64,000 bases of DNA. It comes from TOLSYN sp963849065. GTDB taxonomy: Bacteria > Acidobacteriota > Terriglobia > Terriglobales > Acidobacteriaceae. Position 1 is the stretch's first letter. Each line of letters begins with the position of its first letter. The translations under genes were made by a program, and so were the position numbers. A model generated the notes under the pieces. That model saw only the letters and a list, made by a program, of their open reading frames with translations. It made no database searches and was not told the origin of the DNA. Location: the NCBI GenBank assembly GCA_963849065.1, contig CAWKFM010000001.1:620001-684000 (forward strand). The letters are read 5' to 3'. Shown here piece after piece: positions 56,876-64,000 of the stretch.

Positions 56876-57550
56876 CTATGCCTTGAGAGCTCCGGTATAA
56901 ACGGCCATTCCCACCACGGCGTCCACTCCGATGGCGTCGAGCCGGTTTACTTCCTCCATCGACTTGATGCCGCCGGCCACGATGAGCTTGCGCGTGGTGG
57001 CCTCCTTCAAGGGTGTAATCACCTCGAAAGGAAAGCCGCTCATGGTGCCTTCGGTATCGATGTGCGTGTAGAGAAAGCCCGAGCAATACTCATCGGTCTG
57101 CCGCATCATTTCCGCGGGCGTAAGCGTGGTGCCCTCCTGCCAGCCCTTGATGGACACCTTGCCGCCGCGCGAATCCACGGCAAAGAGCAGGCGCGCGGGC
57201 GCGGCATAGTGCGCCAGATCCTGCGCCATCTCCAGATCTACCTTGCCGTCCTTCAGCAGAGCCGAACCGATGATTACCTTCTTGGCGCCGGCCTGCAGCA
57301 TCGTGGACGCAGCTTCGACGGAGCGGATTCCGCCGCCCACCTGCACCGGAAGATGCTGGCAGATCCGATGAATTAGTTCGGTGTTTTCACCCTTGCCCAT
57401 GGCGGCATCCAGATCGATGAGCTGCACCGTCGGATAGGGAAGGAAGCGATCGATCCAGTATTGAAGGTCGTCGAATTCGAGCGCCTTCTTTTTGCCCTGC
57501 ACCAGTTGGACGACCTTGCCGCCCATGAGATCAATCGAGGGAATAAGCAT
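56876..57550 (-). CDS. hisA: HisA, ProFAR isomerase
   Basis: 224 residues of the HisA/HisF TIM-barrel fold. The N-terminal strand is IPSIDLMGGKVVQLVQG, where the Asp is the general base, with phosphate-binding QVGGGIRS and IVAGGIKSMEEV and the second catalytic Asp in HIDTEGTMSG. It converts the aminoaldose ProFAR to the aminoketose PRFAR, step four of histidine synthesis. It is separated from hisF by 244 bases holding a palindromic repeat, so it may be expressed at a different level from the rest of the operon. It is followed by sucA. Confidence 0.95.
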   Translation of the reverse strand: MLIPSIDLMGGKVVQLVQGKKKALEFDDLQYWIDRFLPYPTVQLIDLDAAMGKGENTELIHRICQHLPVQVGGGIRSVEAASTMLQAGAKKVIIGSALLKDGKVDLEMAQDLAHYAAPARLLFAVDSRGGKVSIKGWQEGTTLTPAEMMRQTDEYCSGFLYTHIDTEGTMSGFPFEVITPLKEATTRKLIVAGGIKSMEEVNRLDAIGVDAVVGMAVYTGALKA

Positions 57551-57612
57551 TTTTCAGCGTCCTTGTTTTGTTGTTGCCTTGGCTTGCCGTTGTTCTTGCT
57601 CTGGTTTGAAGT

Positions 57613-57762
57613 GTCACCCTGAACGAAGTGAAGGGACCCAGCACCGCTCAAATCTTCGATGCTGTTTCAAGCTTTTCAACCAGCGAGGTTGGTTGCCGAA
57701 TGCCACGTAATCGCAACGGAGATTTGAGCATCGCTGGGATTCTTCGTGTCGCTCAGATTGCC
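57613..57762. repeat. Palindromic intergenic repeat element between hisF and hisA
   Basis: Outer arms GTCACCCTGAACGAAGTGAA.. and ..CTTCGTGTCGCTCAGATTGCC are imperfect inverted copies (20 of 30 positions match, 57613-57642 with 57733-57762). Inside are a perfect 10-base arm pair GCTCAAATCT/AGATTTGAGC (57646-57655 with 57720-57729) and a CAACC/GGTTG hairpin. The arms resemble the TGAGCGAAGCGAAG-type REP elements common in acidobacterial and other genomes. The transcript would fold into one long hairpin inside the his operon. Confidence 0.75.
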
Positions 57763-57794
57763 ATCGTGGAAACAACAACTTTCACTCCTGCGCT

Positions 57795-58610
57795 TTAGCA
57801 CGGAAGCCGCACCGGAATCCCTTCGCGCTGCAGTTGCGCCTTCAACTCGCGCACATCATGAATTCCAAAATGGAAGATCGAAGCAGCCAGCGCGGCATCG
57901 GCGCATCCCGCCTTGAAGACATCCACAAAATGATCGCCCGAGCCGGCACCGCCGCTGGCGATGACGGGAATACTGACGGCCGTGGCAACTGCGGCCGTCA
58001 ATGGGCAGTCAAAGCCGGCGCGAGTGCCATCGCAATCCATCGAGGTGAGCAGAATCTCTCCCGCGCCGCGAGACTCAGCCTCGCGCGCCCACTCCACCGC
58101 ATCGCGGCCCGTGGCAATGCGTCCTCCTGCGAGATAGACCTCGGCCGCCACGGTATTTTTGGCTAATGCAGTACCTTCGCCAGAAACCGCAGCACCCACC
58201 TTGCGCTTGGCATCAATGGCGACGATGACCGCCTGCGAGCCAAAGCGCTCGGCAATTTCAGTGATTATCTCAGGGTTCTTGATGGCCGCCGAGTTGATGC
58301 TGATCTTGTCGGCGCCCGCGTCGAACAGCGCCGAGGCATCGTCGAGCGAGCGCACTCCGCCGCCCACGGTGAAGGGGACGAATAGCTGGCGCGCGGTGCG
58401 CCTCACCACGTCGATCAGGATGGGACGCGCATCGCTGGTGGCGGTGATGTCGAGCAACACGATCTCATCGGCGCCGCTGGTGGCATGCAGGTGCGCCAGT
58501 TCGGCCGGATCGCCGGCGTCGATCAAGTCCACGAACTGCACGCCCTTGACGACGCGGCCCTTGGTCACGTCGAGGCAGGCAATGATGCGCTTGGTGATTC
58601 CCGTGCTCAT
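57795..58610 (-). CDS. hisF: HisF, imidazole glycerol phosphate synthase cyclase subunit
   Basis: 271 residues from the ATG preceded by AAGGAG seven bases upstream; a longer frame overlaps hisH. The TIM barrel has RIIACLDVTKGRVVKG with the catalytic Asp, FTVGGGVRSLDDA, VIVAIDAKRK with the second Asp, and PVIASGGAGSGDHFVDV. With ammonia from HisH it converts PRFAR to imidazole glycerol phosphate and AICAR. Its ATG overlaps the hisH stop by four bases (ATGA), so the two subunits are translationally coupled. Confidence 0.97.
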   Translation of the reverse strand: MSTGITKRIIACLDVTKGRVVKGVQFVDLIDAGDPAELAHLHATSGADEIVLLDITATSDARPILIDVVRRTARQLFVPFTVGGGVRSLDDASALFDAGADKISINSAAIKNPEIITEIAERFGSQAVIVAIDAKRKVGAAVSGEGTALAKNTVAAEVYLAGGRIATGRDAVEWAREAESRGAGEILLTSMDCDGTRAGFDCPLTAAVATAVSIPVIASGGAGSGDHFVDVFKAGCADAALAASIFHFGIHDVRELKAQLQREGIPVRLPC

Positions 58611-59239
58611 CGCGCGCTCCTTTTGGCGGCTGGTTTTGCGGCGCAGTCGCAAAAGTTCTGCAGAATACGTAAGCCGGTGTCGCCGGACTTTTCCGGATGG
58701 AACTGCACGCCGAAGACGTTGTCGCGCTCGACCGCGGACGCGAAGGTCTCTCCGTAGGTAGTCACGGACGAAACCCCTTCGACCACCGGTGCTCGATAAG
58801 AGTGCGTGAAATAAACGAAGCTTTCGCTGGGCACCCCGCGCAGCAGCCGCGAATGTTCGCCCTCCGCCGTCCGGCAGATCTGGTTCCAGCCCACGTGCGG
58901 CACCTTGAGCGTGGTCTGGAAGCGCTCGCAGGAACCCTCAAAGAGACCGAGCCCCTGTGTCTCCGGCGCTTCGGTAGAGCCCGCAAACTGCCACTGCATT
59001 CCCACGCAGATGCCGAGGAACGGAACGCCGCGCGCAATCGCTTCCAGCACGGCCTCGCGCACGCCGCTCGTGGCCAGCCGCTCGCAGGTCACAAAATGGC
59101 CCACGCCGGGAAGCACCAACGCCTGCGCATCGCGTACCTGCGCGGGATCCTCGGTGACCACCGATTCCTGCCCAAGATGAGTGAACGCCTTGCGCACGCT
59201 GGTCAGGTTGCCGGCTTTGTAATCGATGAGCGTAATCAT
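58607..59239 (-). CDS. hisH: HisH, imidazole glycerol phosphate synthase glutamine amidotransferase subunit
   Basis: 210 residues of the class I glutaminase fold. The nucleophile Cys is in FLGICVGMQWQF (the usual oxyanion strand), and the His-Glu of the triad is in FGVQFHPEKSGDTG. It supplies ammonia to HisF through the barrel. Its ATG directly follows the hisB stop, and its stop overlaps the hisF start. Confidence 0.97.
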   Translation of the reverse strand: MITLIDYKAGNLTSVRKAFTHLGQESVVTEDPAQVRDAQALVLPGVGHFVTCERLATSGVREAVLEAIARGVPFLGICVGMQWQFAGSTEAPETQGLGLFEGSCERFQTTLKVPHVGWNQICRTAEGEHSRLLRGVPSESFVYFTHSYRAPVVEGVSSVTTYGETFASAVERDNVFGVQFHPEKSGDTGLRILQNFCDCAAKPAAKRSAR

Positions 59240-59878
59240 CTACAGAAGTCCTTTGGTCGACGGTAGCATCTCAGCCAGTCTCTGGTCCCTGCTGCAAGCG
59301 GCGCGCAGGGCGCGGGCAAAGGCCTTGAAGAGAGCCTCGATTTTATGATGGTTGGAGCGTCCGTACATGGTTTTAAGGTGAACGTTGGCGCGAGCGCCGC
59401 GGGCGAAGCCCTCGAAGAAATCAAACACCAACTCGCTTTGCAGATCGCCCACCAGTCGAACGCGTACCTTGGTGTCCACCGCGCAGGCGGCGCGTCCGCT
59501 CAGGTCCACGGCGGCGATCCCCAGGGTTTCATCCATCGGCATCAGGAAATATCCGGCGCGCAGGATTCCTTTTTTATCGCCCAGCGCGCGATCGAATGCT
59601 TCGCCGAGCGCAATACCGACGTCCTCGACTGTGTGGTGCTGATCGACATCGAGATCGCCGCGGCAGGCCAGCGCCAGATCGAATCCGCCATGCCGGGTGA
59701 ACAACTCCAGCATGTGGTCGAGGAAGCGGATGCCGGTTTCTACCTTGTAAATTCCGGTGCCGTCGATGTTGAGCGCAAGCGCAATCTGGGTTTCCGTGGT
59801 GACGCGTTCCAGTTCCGTGCCTCGGGACGGAGTCTTCGAGATCTTGGCCGGTGTCTTGGTCGTTGCTTTCTTCGTCAT
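59240..59878 (-). CDS. hisB: HisB, imidazoleglycerol-phosphate dehydratase (monofunctional)
   Basis: 212 residues. The IGPD signatures are FLDHMLELFTRHGGFDL, DVDQHHTVEDVGIALGEA (the HHTVED metal-binding motif) and KTMYGRSNHHKIEALFKAFARAL (the second HH metal motif in adjoining segments). A Lys/Thr-rich N-terminal extension of ~20 residues precedes the core. The phosphatase domain of the fused E. coli HisB is absent, so histidinol phosphatase must be encoded elsewhere. Its ATG overlaps the hisC stop by four bases. Confidence 0.97.
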   Translation of the reverse strand: MTKKATTKTPAKISKTPSRGTELERVTTETQIALALNIDGTGIYKVETGIRFLDHMLELFTRHGGFDLALACRGDLDVDQHHTVEDVGIALGEAFDRALGDKKGILRAGYFLMPMDETLGIAAVDLSGRAACAVDTKVRVRLVGDLQSELVFDFFEGFARGARANVHLKTMYGRSNHHKIEALFKAFARALRAACSRDQRLAEMLPSTKGLL

Positions 59879-60984
59879 CGCGCCTCCTTGGCTGCGAGGG
59901 TGGGCCGTGGTTGCGGCGTAAAGCCGATGCTCGCCAGCGCCTCGGGAAGTTCGCGCAGCAGGCGCTCGGTCTGCAACCGGTTGCCGAGCGTGATGCGCAC
60001 GGAGCCAGCACAGCCGGGATCGCTGTTGCGGTCGCGTACCAGGATGCCGCGACGCCGCATCTCGGCCACCAGCGCCTGGCGATAGCTGCCGAAGTAGGCG
60101 AGCACAAAGTTCGCCTGCGAGGGCCAGAAGGGAATGTTGCGCTCGCGGTAAAACTCTTCCAACTGCACACGGCCTTTGAGCACCTGTGCAACGTAGCCCG
60201 CGATGTACTCGCGGTCGTCAAGCGCGGCCTGGAGACAGGTGAGCGCAAGGCCGTTTACGTTGTAAGGCGAAGCCACGCGGCGCAGCATCGTCAACTGACC
60301 GACCGAGCCGAGCAGCGCACCGAGGCGAAAGCCCGCCAACCCGTAAGCTTTGGAGAACGTCCGGCAGATGAAAAGGTTGTCGATCACGCCGATCTGGTCG
60401 AGCAGGCTTTCACCGCCAAAGTGAATGTAAGCCTCATCGATCAGCACAGCGGCCTGCGGCGCGGCGTGCACGAGGGCGAGCAGTTGCTCGCGCGTGGCAA
60501 TGGCGCCGGTGGGATTGTTGGGACTGGCGACGCAGATGAGGCGCGTCTTCGGAGTGATGTTGCGCAGCATCTCCCCGGCGGGATACTCGAGGCCCTCGCC
60601 GGATTGCACGGTGCGCACCACAGAGCCGGTTGCCAGCGCGTAGATCTCATACATGCTGAAGGTGGGCACGGCGATCAGCGTTTCGTCTCCCGGCTCAAGA
60701 TAGGTCTCGGCCAGCAGGTGAATCGCCTCATCGACGCCGTTGGTCAGCACGACCTGCGCGGCCGAAACTCCTAGCGACGCTGCCACCGCCCGCTCGCCGG
60801 GTTCGCGCTCGGGATATTTATTCAGCGTCTCGGCGTTGATGGAGTGCAGAATCTGCAGGACGCGAGGCGAGCAGCCATCCACGTTCTCGTTGAAGTCGAG
60901 GCGCAGACCATCGCGGCCTCCCAGAGGCGGATGATATTCCTTGAGCGTTTCCACCACGCGGCGCGCGCGCAACTCGGTACTCAT
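59875..60984 (-). CDS. hisC: HisC, histidinol-phosphate aminotransferase
   Basis: 369 residues from the ATG giving MSTELRARR, which overlaps the hisD stop by four bases (ATGA). The fold type I PLP enzyme signatures are LDFNENVDG, ASPNNPTGAIA, VLIDEAYIHFGG (PLP-ring Asp and Tyr) and the Schiff-base Lys in ICRTFSKAYGLAGFRLGA. It converts imidazole acetol phosphate to histidinol phosphate with glutamate as amino donor. An open frame runs further upstream through hisD but is only a shadow of that gene. Confidence 0.95.
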   Translation of the reverse strand: MSTELRARRVVETLKEYHPPLGGRDGLRLDFNENVDGCSPRVLQILHSINAETLNKYPEREPGERAVAASLGVSAAQVVLTNGVDEAIHLLAETYLEPGDETLIAVPTFSMYEIYALATGSVVRTVQSGEGLEYPAGEMLRNITPKTRLICVASPNNPTGAIATREQLLALVHAAPQAAVLIDEAYIHFGGESLLDQIGVIDNLFICRTFSKAYGLAGFRLGALLGSVGQLTMLRRVASPYNVNGLALTCLQAALDDREYIAGYVAQVLKGRVQLEEFYRERNIPFWPSQANFVLAYFGSYRQALVAEMRRRGILVRDRNSDPGCAGSVRITLGNRLQTERLLRELPEALASIGFTPQPRPTLAAKEAR

Positions 60985-62225
60985 TTCTTCAGCCTCACGC
61001 GCACGCTGGAGGCGTGGCCCTTCAAGCCCTCGGCATCGGCCAGCAACGTGACCGTCGGCGCAATCTTCTGCAGACCATTGCGGCTGGCTTCCTGCAGGGT
61101 GATGATGCGAACGAAGTCCATTACGTTGAGCCCGCCGCGGAAGCGCGCCACATTGCCCGTGGGCAGCGTGTGGTTGGGACCGCTGGCGTAATCGCCAATC
61201 GATTGGGCTGTATAGTCGCCGATGAAGATCGAACCGGCGCACGTAACGTCGTCCACATCCTCGGGCGCCACCGTTACATGTTCTCCGCCGAGTTGGTTAG
61301 TCCATTCCATCGCCTGCTTGCGACTTTTGGCAACCAGCGCCACTCCTCGCGCGGCCAGCGATTGCTTGGCGATGGGATTCTCTTCGGCCATGGCGGTGGC
61401 GTGCTCGATCACCGACTTTGCCAAGCGCTGGTTGGAGGTTACAAAGATGGCGAGCGCCTCCGGGTCGTGCTCGGCCTGCGCCACCATATCGCTGGCAATG
61501 AACTCCGGATTGCCCTCGGTTGCACAGTAGACGATCTCGGTCGGCCCGGCGAGAAAGTCGATGCCGCAATCAAACGCTACCAGCTTCTTAGCCAGTGTGA
61601 CGTAGGTATTGCCGGGGCCAACGATCTTGTTGACCTTGGGAATAGTCTCGGTGCCGTAGGCAAACGCGGCAACCGCCTGCGCGCCGCCAATGCGGTAAAA
61701 CTCGGTGACGCCGATCAGGGCCGCCGCCGCCAGCGTCTCCGCCGCAGGGCGTGGCGACGCCACGGCAATGCGCTTGACGCCAGCCACCTGCGCCGGAATC
61801 ACCGTCATCAGCACGGTGGAGGGCAGCGGATAGCGTCCTCCAGGTGCGTAGCATCCAACCGACTCGAGAGGGCGAACCGCCTGGCCCACGCGCAGCCCCG
61901 GATGAATGGTGCGCACCCAGGGGCGAGGCAGTTGCCACTCGGCAAAGTTGCGGATGTTTTTGGCCGCGGTTTCAATGGCGCGGATAAACTCGGCGCTCAC
62001 CATGCCGACCGCGGCCTTCAACTCCTTGGCCGGAACGCGCATCGACGCGCCCGAGGCCAGCCCGTCAAATTTCTGCGCGTAGCCCAGCAGCGCAGCGTCA
62101 CCGCCGCTGCGCACCTGGTTCACAATCGCAGCCACGGTCCTTTCCACGGCGGGATCAAACGAAGCGTAGCGATCGGCCAGCGAGGCGACGGCTTGCGCCG
62201 CCTCCCCGCCACGGAGCAGCTTCAT
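60981..62225 (-). CDS. hisD: HisD, histidinol dehydrogenase
   Basis: 414 residues. Family blocks are VGCYAPGGRYPLPSTVLMT, GGAQAVAAFAYGTETIP, VGPGNTYVTLAKK, FLAGPTEI, MVAQAEHDPEA (catalytic Glu-His pair region) and SGPNHTLPTGNVARF with the zinc-ligand His. It performs the last two NAD-dependent oxidations from histidinol to histidine. Its ATG overlaps the hisG stop by one base (TAATG). Confidence 0.97.
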   Translation of the reverse strand: MKLLRGGEAAQAVASLADRYASFDPAVERTVAAIVNQVRSGGDAALLGYAQKFDGLASGASMRVPAKELKAAVGMVSAEFIRAIETAAKNIRNFAEWQLPRPWVRTIHPGLRVGQAVRPLESVGCYAPGGRYPLPSTVLMTVIPAQVAGVKRIAVASPRPAAETLAAAALIGVTEFYRIGGAQAVAAFAYGTETIPKVNKIVGPGNTYVTLAKKLVAFDCGIDFLAGPTEIVYCATEGNPEFIASDMVAQAEHDPEALAIFVTSNQRLAKSVIEHATAMAEENPIAKQSLAARGVALVAKSRKQAMEWTNQLGGEHVTVAPEDVDDVTCAGSIFIGDYTAQSIGDYASGPNHTLPTGNVARFRGGLNVMDFVRIITLQEASRNGLQKIAPTVTLLADAEGLKGHASSVRVRLKK

Positions 62226-63097
62226 TACATCACCACCTTGTTCAGCGGATACTCGACGATTCCCGTGCCGCCGGCGGCCTTGAGGCGCGGAATCACATCG
62301 CGCACGACCGTTTCCTCAAGGATCGTACTCACCGCCACCCACTCGGCATTGCTGAGCGCGGAGACGGTAGGAGAGTTGAGCGCGGGCAGCACGGCGAGCA
62401 CGGTCTGCAGGTCCTTCTGCCGCACGTTCAGCATCAGTCCCACGCGGCCCTGCGCGGCAATGGCGCCCTGCAGCATCAACGCGATGTTGTCGATCTTCTG
62501 CCGCTTCCAGGCATCGGCGTAGGCCTTCTTGTTGGCAATCACCTGGGTGTTGGATGCGAGCACGGTCTCAATGATGCGCAGGCGGTTGGCGCGCAGCGAG
62601 CTGCCGGTCTCGGTGACCTCGACGATGGCATCGGCCAGCATCGGCGGCTTCACTTCGGTGGCTCCCCAGCTGAAGTCCACCTGCACCGGCACATTCTTGG
62701 ACGCAAAGTACTGCTTCGTCACTTCCACCAACTCGGTGGCAATGGTCTTGCCGGCCAGGTCCTCGGCGCATTTGAAGTTCGAGTCTTCCGGCACGGCCAG
62801 CACCCAGCGCACGCCGCCACGGCTCTGCTTGGAGTAAATAAGATCGCAAACCGCCTCGACCTTGCGTCCGCTTTCCACCACCCAGTCGAGCCCGGTGAGC
62901 CCGGCATCGAGCACTCCCTGCTCCACGTAGCGAGCCATCTCCTGGGCGCGGATCAACATGCATTCCAGTTCGGGATCGTCGGTAGCGGGAAAGTAGGAGC
63001 GGCCGTTGGCGAAAATCTTGAAACCCGCGGCAGCAAACAGCGCGATGGTTGCGTCCTGCAGCGAGCCCTTGGGGATGCCGAGTCGAATCTTAGACAT
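62225..63097 (-). CDS. hisG: HisG, ATP phosphoribosyltransferase (long form)
   Basis: 290 residues, the long-form length, so it includes the C-terminal ACT-like regulatory domain (~215-290) that binds histidine and needs no HisZ. N-terminal signatures are LGIPKGSLQDATIALF, DAGLTGLDWV and the PRPP loop region VEVTETGSSLRANRLRII. It condenses ATP and PRPP in the first, feedback-inhibited step. The ATG lies inside the hisI 3' end (8-base overlap). Confidence 0.96.
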   Translation of the reverse strand: MSKIRLGIPKGSLQDATIALFAAAGFKIFANGRSYFPATDDPELECMLIRAQEMARYVEQGVLDAGLTGLDWVVESGRKVEAVCDLIYSKQSRGGVRWVLAVPEDSNFKCAEDLAGKTIATELVEVTKQYFASKNVPVQVDFSWGATEVKPPMLADAIVEVTETGSSLRANRLRIIETVLASNTQVIANKKAYADAWKRQKIDNIALMLQGAIAAQGRVGLMLNVRQKDLQTVLAVLPALNSPTVSALSNAEWVAVSTILEETVVRDVIPRLKAAGGTGIVEYPLNKVVM

Positions 63098-63437
63098 TGG
63101 AAGCCTCCGGAGCCGGGGTAAAGGTCATGGGTTTGGTGAAGCAGGAGCGTGTGCCTTCGTGGCAAACCAGGCCGTCGCCTTCCACCTGAACCTTGCAGAG
63201 CACGGTGTCGGTGTCGCAATCCGTTGCGGCATAGGTGAGGCGCAACCGGTTGCCGCTGGTCTCGCCCTTGGTCCAGAGCTTGTTGCGGGTGCGGCTGTAA
63301 AAGGTTACATAGCCGGTCTGGAGCGTCTTGTCGAGCGCTTCCTGGTTCATGAAACCTACCATGAGAACCTCGCCGTTCTCGGCATCCTGCACGATGGCCG
63401 GGGCGAGTCCCCCCATCTTCTCAAAATCGATCTGCAT
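63090..63437 (-). CDS. hisI: HisI, phosphoribosyl-AMP cyclohydrolase (monofunctional)
   Basis: 115 residues containing VLMVGFMNQEALDKTLQTG, YSRTRNKLWTKGETSGN, and the zinc/magnesium segment DCDTDTVLCKVQVEG with a CHEGTRSCF Cys pair. It opens the purine ring of PR-AMP. The PR-ATP pyrophosphatase domain (HisE), fused to HisI in many bacteria, is absent here and no hisE follows. It is the first structural gene after the leader and terminator, an unusual first position. Confidence 0.95.
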   Translation of the reverse strand: MQIDFEKMGGLAPAIVQDAENGEVLMVGFMNQEALDKTLQTGYVTFYSRTRNKLWTKGETSGNRLRLTYAATDCDTDTVLCKVQVEGDGLVCHEGTRSCFTKPMTFTPAPEASNV

Positions 63438-63499
63438 TGTCCTTTTTCCTCTTCTTCCTCTTTGGGACTGACCTGCTGGATCATTCAGGCCTAGCGGGC

Positions 63500-63540
63500 A
63501 AAAAGAAAAAACCCGCTGGGTTTGATTGCGCCAGCGGGCC
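63500..63540 (-). terminator. Attenuator terminator of the his operon
   Basis: On the minus strand CCCGCTGG and CCAGCGGG form a perfect 8-bp stem (63531-63538 with 63512-63519), followed by TTTTTTCTTTTT. It lies 20 bases after the leader peptide stop and 62 bases before hisI: an intrinsic terminator in the leader. Confidence 0.92.
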
Positions 63541-63560
63541 AGTGCTTGGATGATTGCCTA

Positions 63561-63641
63561 CTATCGAGATCCACGCGCCTCCGCCAACACAATCGCCGTA
63601 TGGTGATGATGGTGATGGCGGTGATGGCGCAGAGACGTCAT
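63561..63641 (-). CDS. hisL: His leader peptide, 26 residues with eight His
   Basis: ATG at 63641 opens MTSLRHHRHHHHHHTAIVLA followed by EAR GSR and a stop. Eight of nine codons from position 6 to 14 are CAT or CAC. Charged tRNA-His shortage would stall ribosomes in this run and let the downstream leader fold so that the terminator at 63500-63540 does not form, the classical enterobacterial attenuation layout. No strong Shine-Dalgarno is seen (AGGAT about nine bases upstream). The 3' codons after the His run and the inter-stem sequences needed for the antiterminator should lie in 63540-63600. Confidence 0.9.
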   Translation of the reverse strand: MTSLRHHRHHHHHHTAIVLAEARGSR

Positions 63642-63824
63642 TTGCAATGATCCTAAATAGAGAGTGGCGTCGAGGTCAACGGCAAAAAAAGGGAATCGAC
63701 GGCGATTTGCCTGCAAATAGCAAAACCCGACAGATCATCGCGCCGTATCCTCTTGAGGTTGAGTCAAATACAGGAATGTTGCGTCCGATACACTGGATGC
63801 GGGCAGCAGGGAAGCGGAGAAAGC

Positions 63825-64000
63825 ATGAGCCAGCCAAACGGTGCGGCAGCCATCGAGGCGCAGGGCGCCAGCCGTTACTACACCATGGGCGACAGCTCCG
63901 TGCACGCGGTCGAGGATGTGAGCTTTTCGATCGAACGCGGAGAATTTGCCGCCCTGCTGGGGCCGTCCGGCTCCGGCAAATCCACCCTGCTGAACCTGCT
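63825..64000 (+). CDS. ABC transporter ATPase, LolD/MacB-like (cut by window end)
   Basis: The first 58 codons are present: MSQPNGAAAIEAQGASRYY, a segment VHAVEDVSFSIERGEFAALL and Walker A GPSGSGKST. GGAGA precedes the ATG. The length to Walker A and the VxAVxxVSFxIxxGEF pattern match LolD/MacB/FtsE-type ATPases that work with FtsX-like permeases in lipoprotein release or export. The rest, including the partner permease, lies beyond the window. It is divergent from the his leader. Confidence 0.8.
   Translation, partial: MSQPNGAAAIEAQGASRYYTMGDSSVHAVEDVSFSIERGEFAALLGPSGSGKSTLLNL

Overview
The window looks like chromosomal DNA of a high-GC Gram-negative bacterium, most likely an acidobacterium of the class Terriglobia. 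This is an inference from gene content, not from a marker gene. The content includes large TonB-dependent receptors with an N-terminal carboxypeptidase-like domain, an MtrA/MtrB-type decaheme cytochrome and porin pair, class II (B12-dependent) ribonucleotide reductase, many TPR proteins, and a long lipoprotein of putative-Ig repeats. There is no intact insertion sequence, prophage or CRISPR array. Two broken gene remnants (a HIT-family protein and a tyrosine integrase) mark past rearrangement.

Left part (1-16 kb): the end of a DNA alkylation repair gene, a zinc-ribbon/Sel1 membrane protein, MsrQ without its usual partner MsrP, nrdJ behind a long structured leader with a good sigma70-like promoter, a PBP4-type D-Ala-D-Ala carboxypeptidase, a GT-C-like membrane protein, an RraA-fold protein, and a translationally coupled FIST sensor/hybrid histidine kinase pair followed by a DUF2461 gene.

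Envelope locus (14.2-23.9 kb, minus strand): HEAT-repeat membrane protein, processive family 2 glycosyltransferase, TPR plus YaiO-like outer-membrane barrel, membrane TPR protein, membrane sulfatase/phosphotransferase and another TPR protein. Most are nearly abutting or overlapping. The layout resembles a synthase-dependent polysaccharide export system (synthase, TPR scaffold, barrel, modifying enzyme) but does not match Pga, Bcs or Alg, and it is the best candidate for an undescribed system here.

Electron-transfer and metal region (24.3-32.8 kb): an MtrB/PioB-like porin and a decaheme MtrA/DmsE-like cytochrome in one operon, small secreted proteins including a molybdopterin-fold domain, and a divergent FecBCD-type metal-chelate ABC importer. 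A HIT-protein remnant and a GalT-type uridylyltransferase follow.

34-49.4 kb: the 1650-residue Ig-repeat lipoprotein, an OmpR/HAMP-kinase two-component system divergent from a TonB receptor, then a histidine acid phosphatase (phytase-like), a YncE-like beta-propeller and an outer-membrane barrel. Together these suggest a phosphate-ester scavenging cluster. GreB ends this region, overlapping a decayed integrase fragment.

49.4-54.2 kb: a MarR regulator with a perfect 20-bp palindrome just upstream, coupled to a small membrane protein; a divergent SDR/MFS-exporter pair; possible small basic ORFs; and a CAU-anticodon tRNA.

Right end (54.2-64 kb, minus strand): sucA (2-oxoglutarate dehydrogenase E1) and a histidine operon transcribed hisI-G-D-C-B-H-F-(palindromic repeat)-A. 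It is preceded by a classical attenuator: a 26-residue leader peptide with eight histidines and a Rho-independent terminator. A divergent LolD/MacB-like ABC ATPase is cut by the window end.
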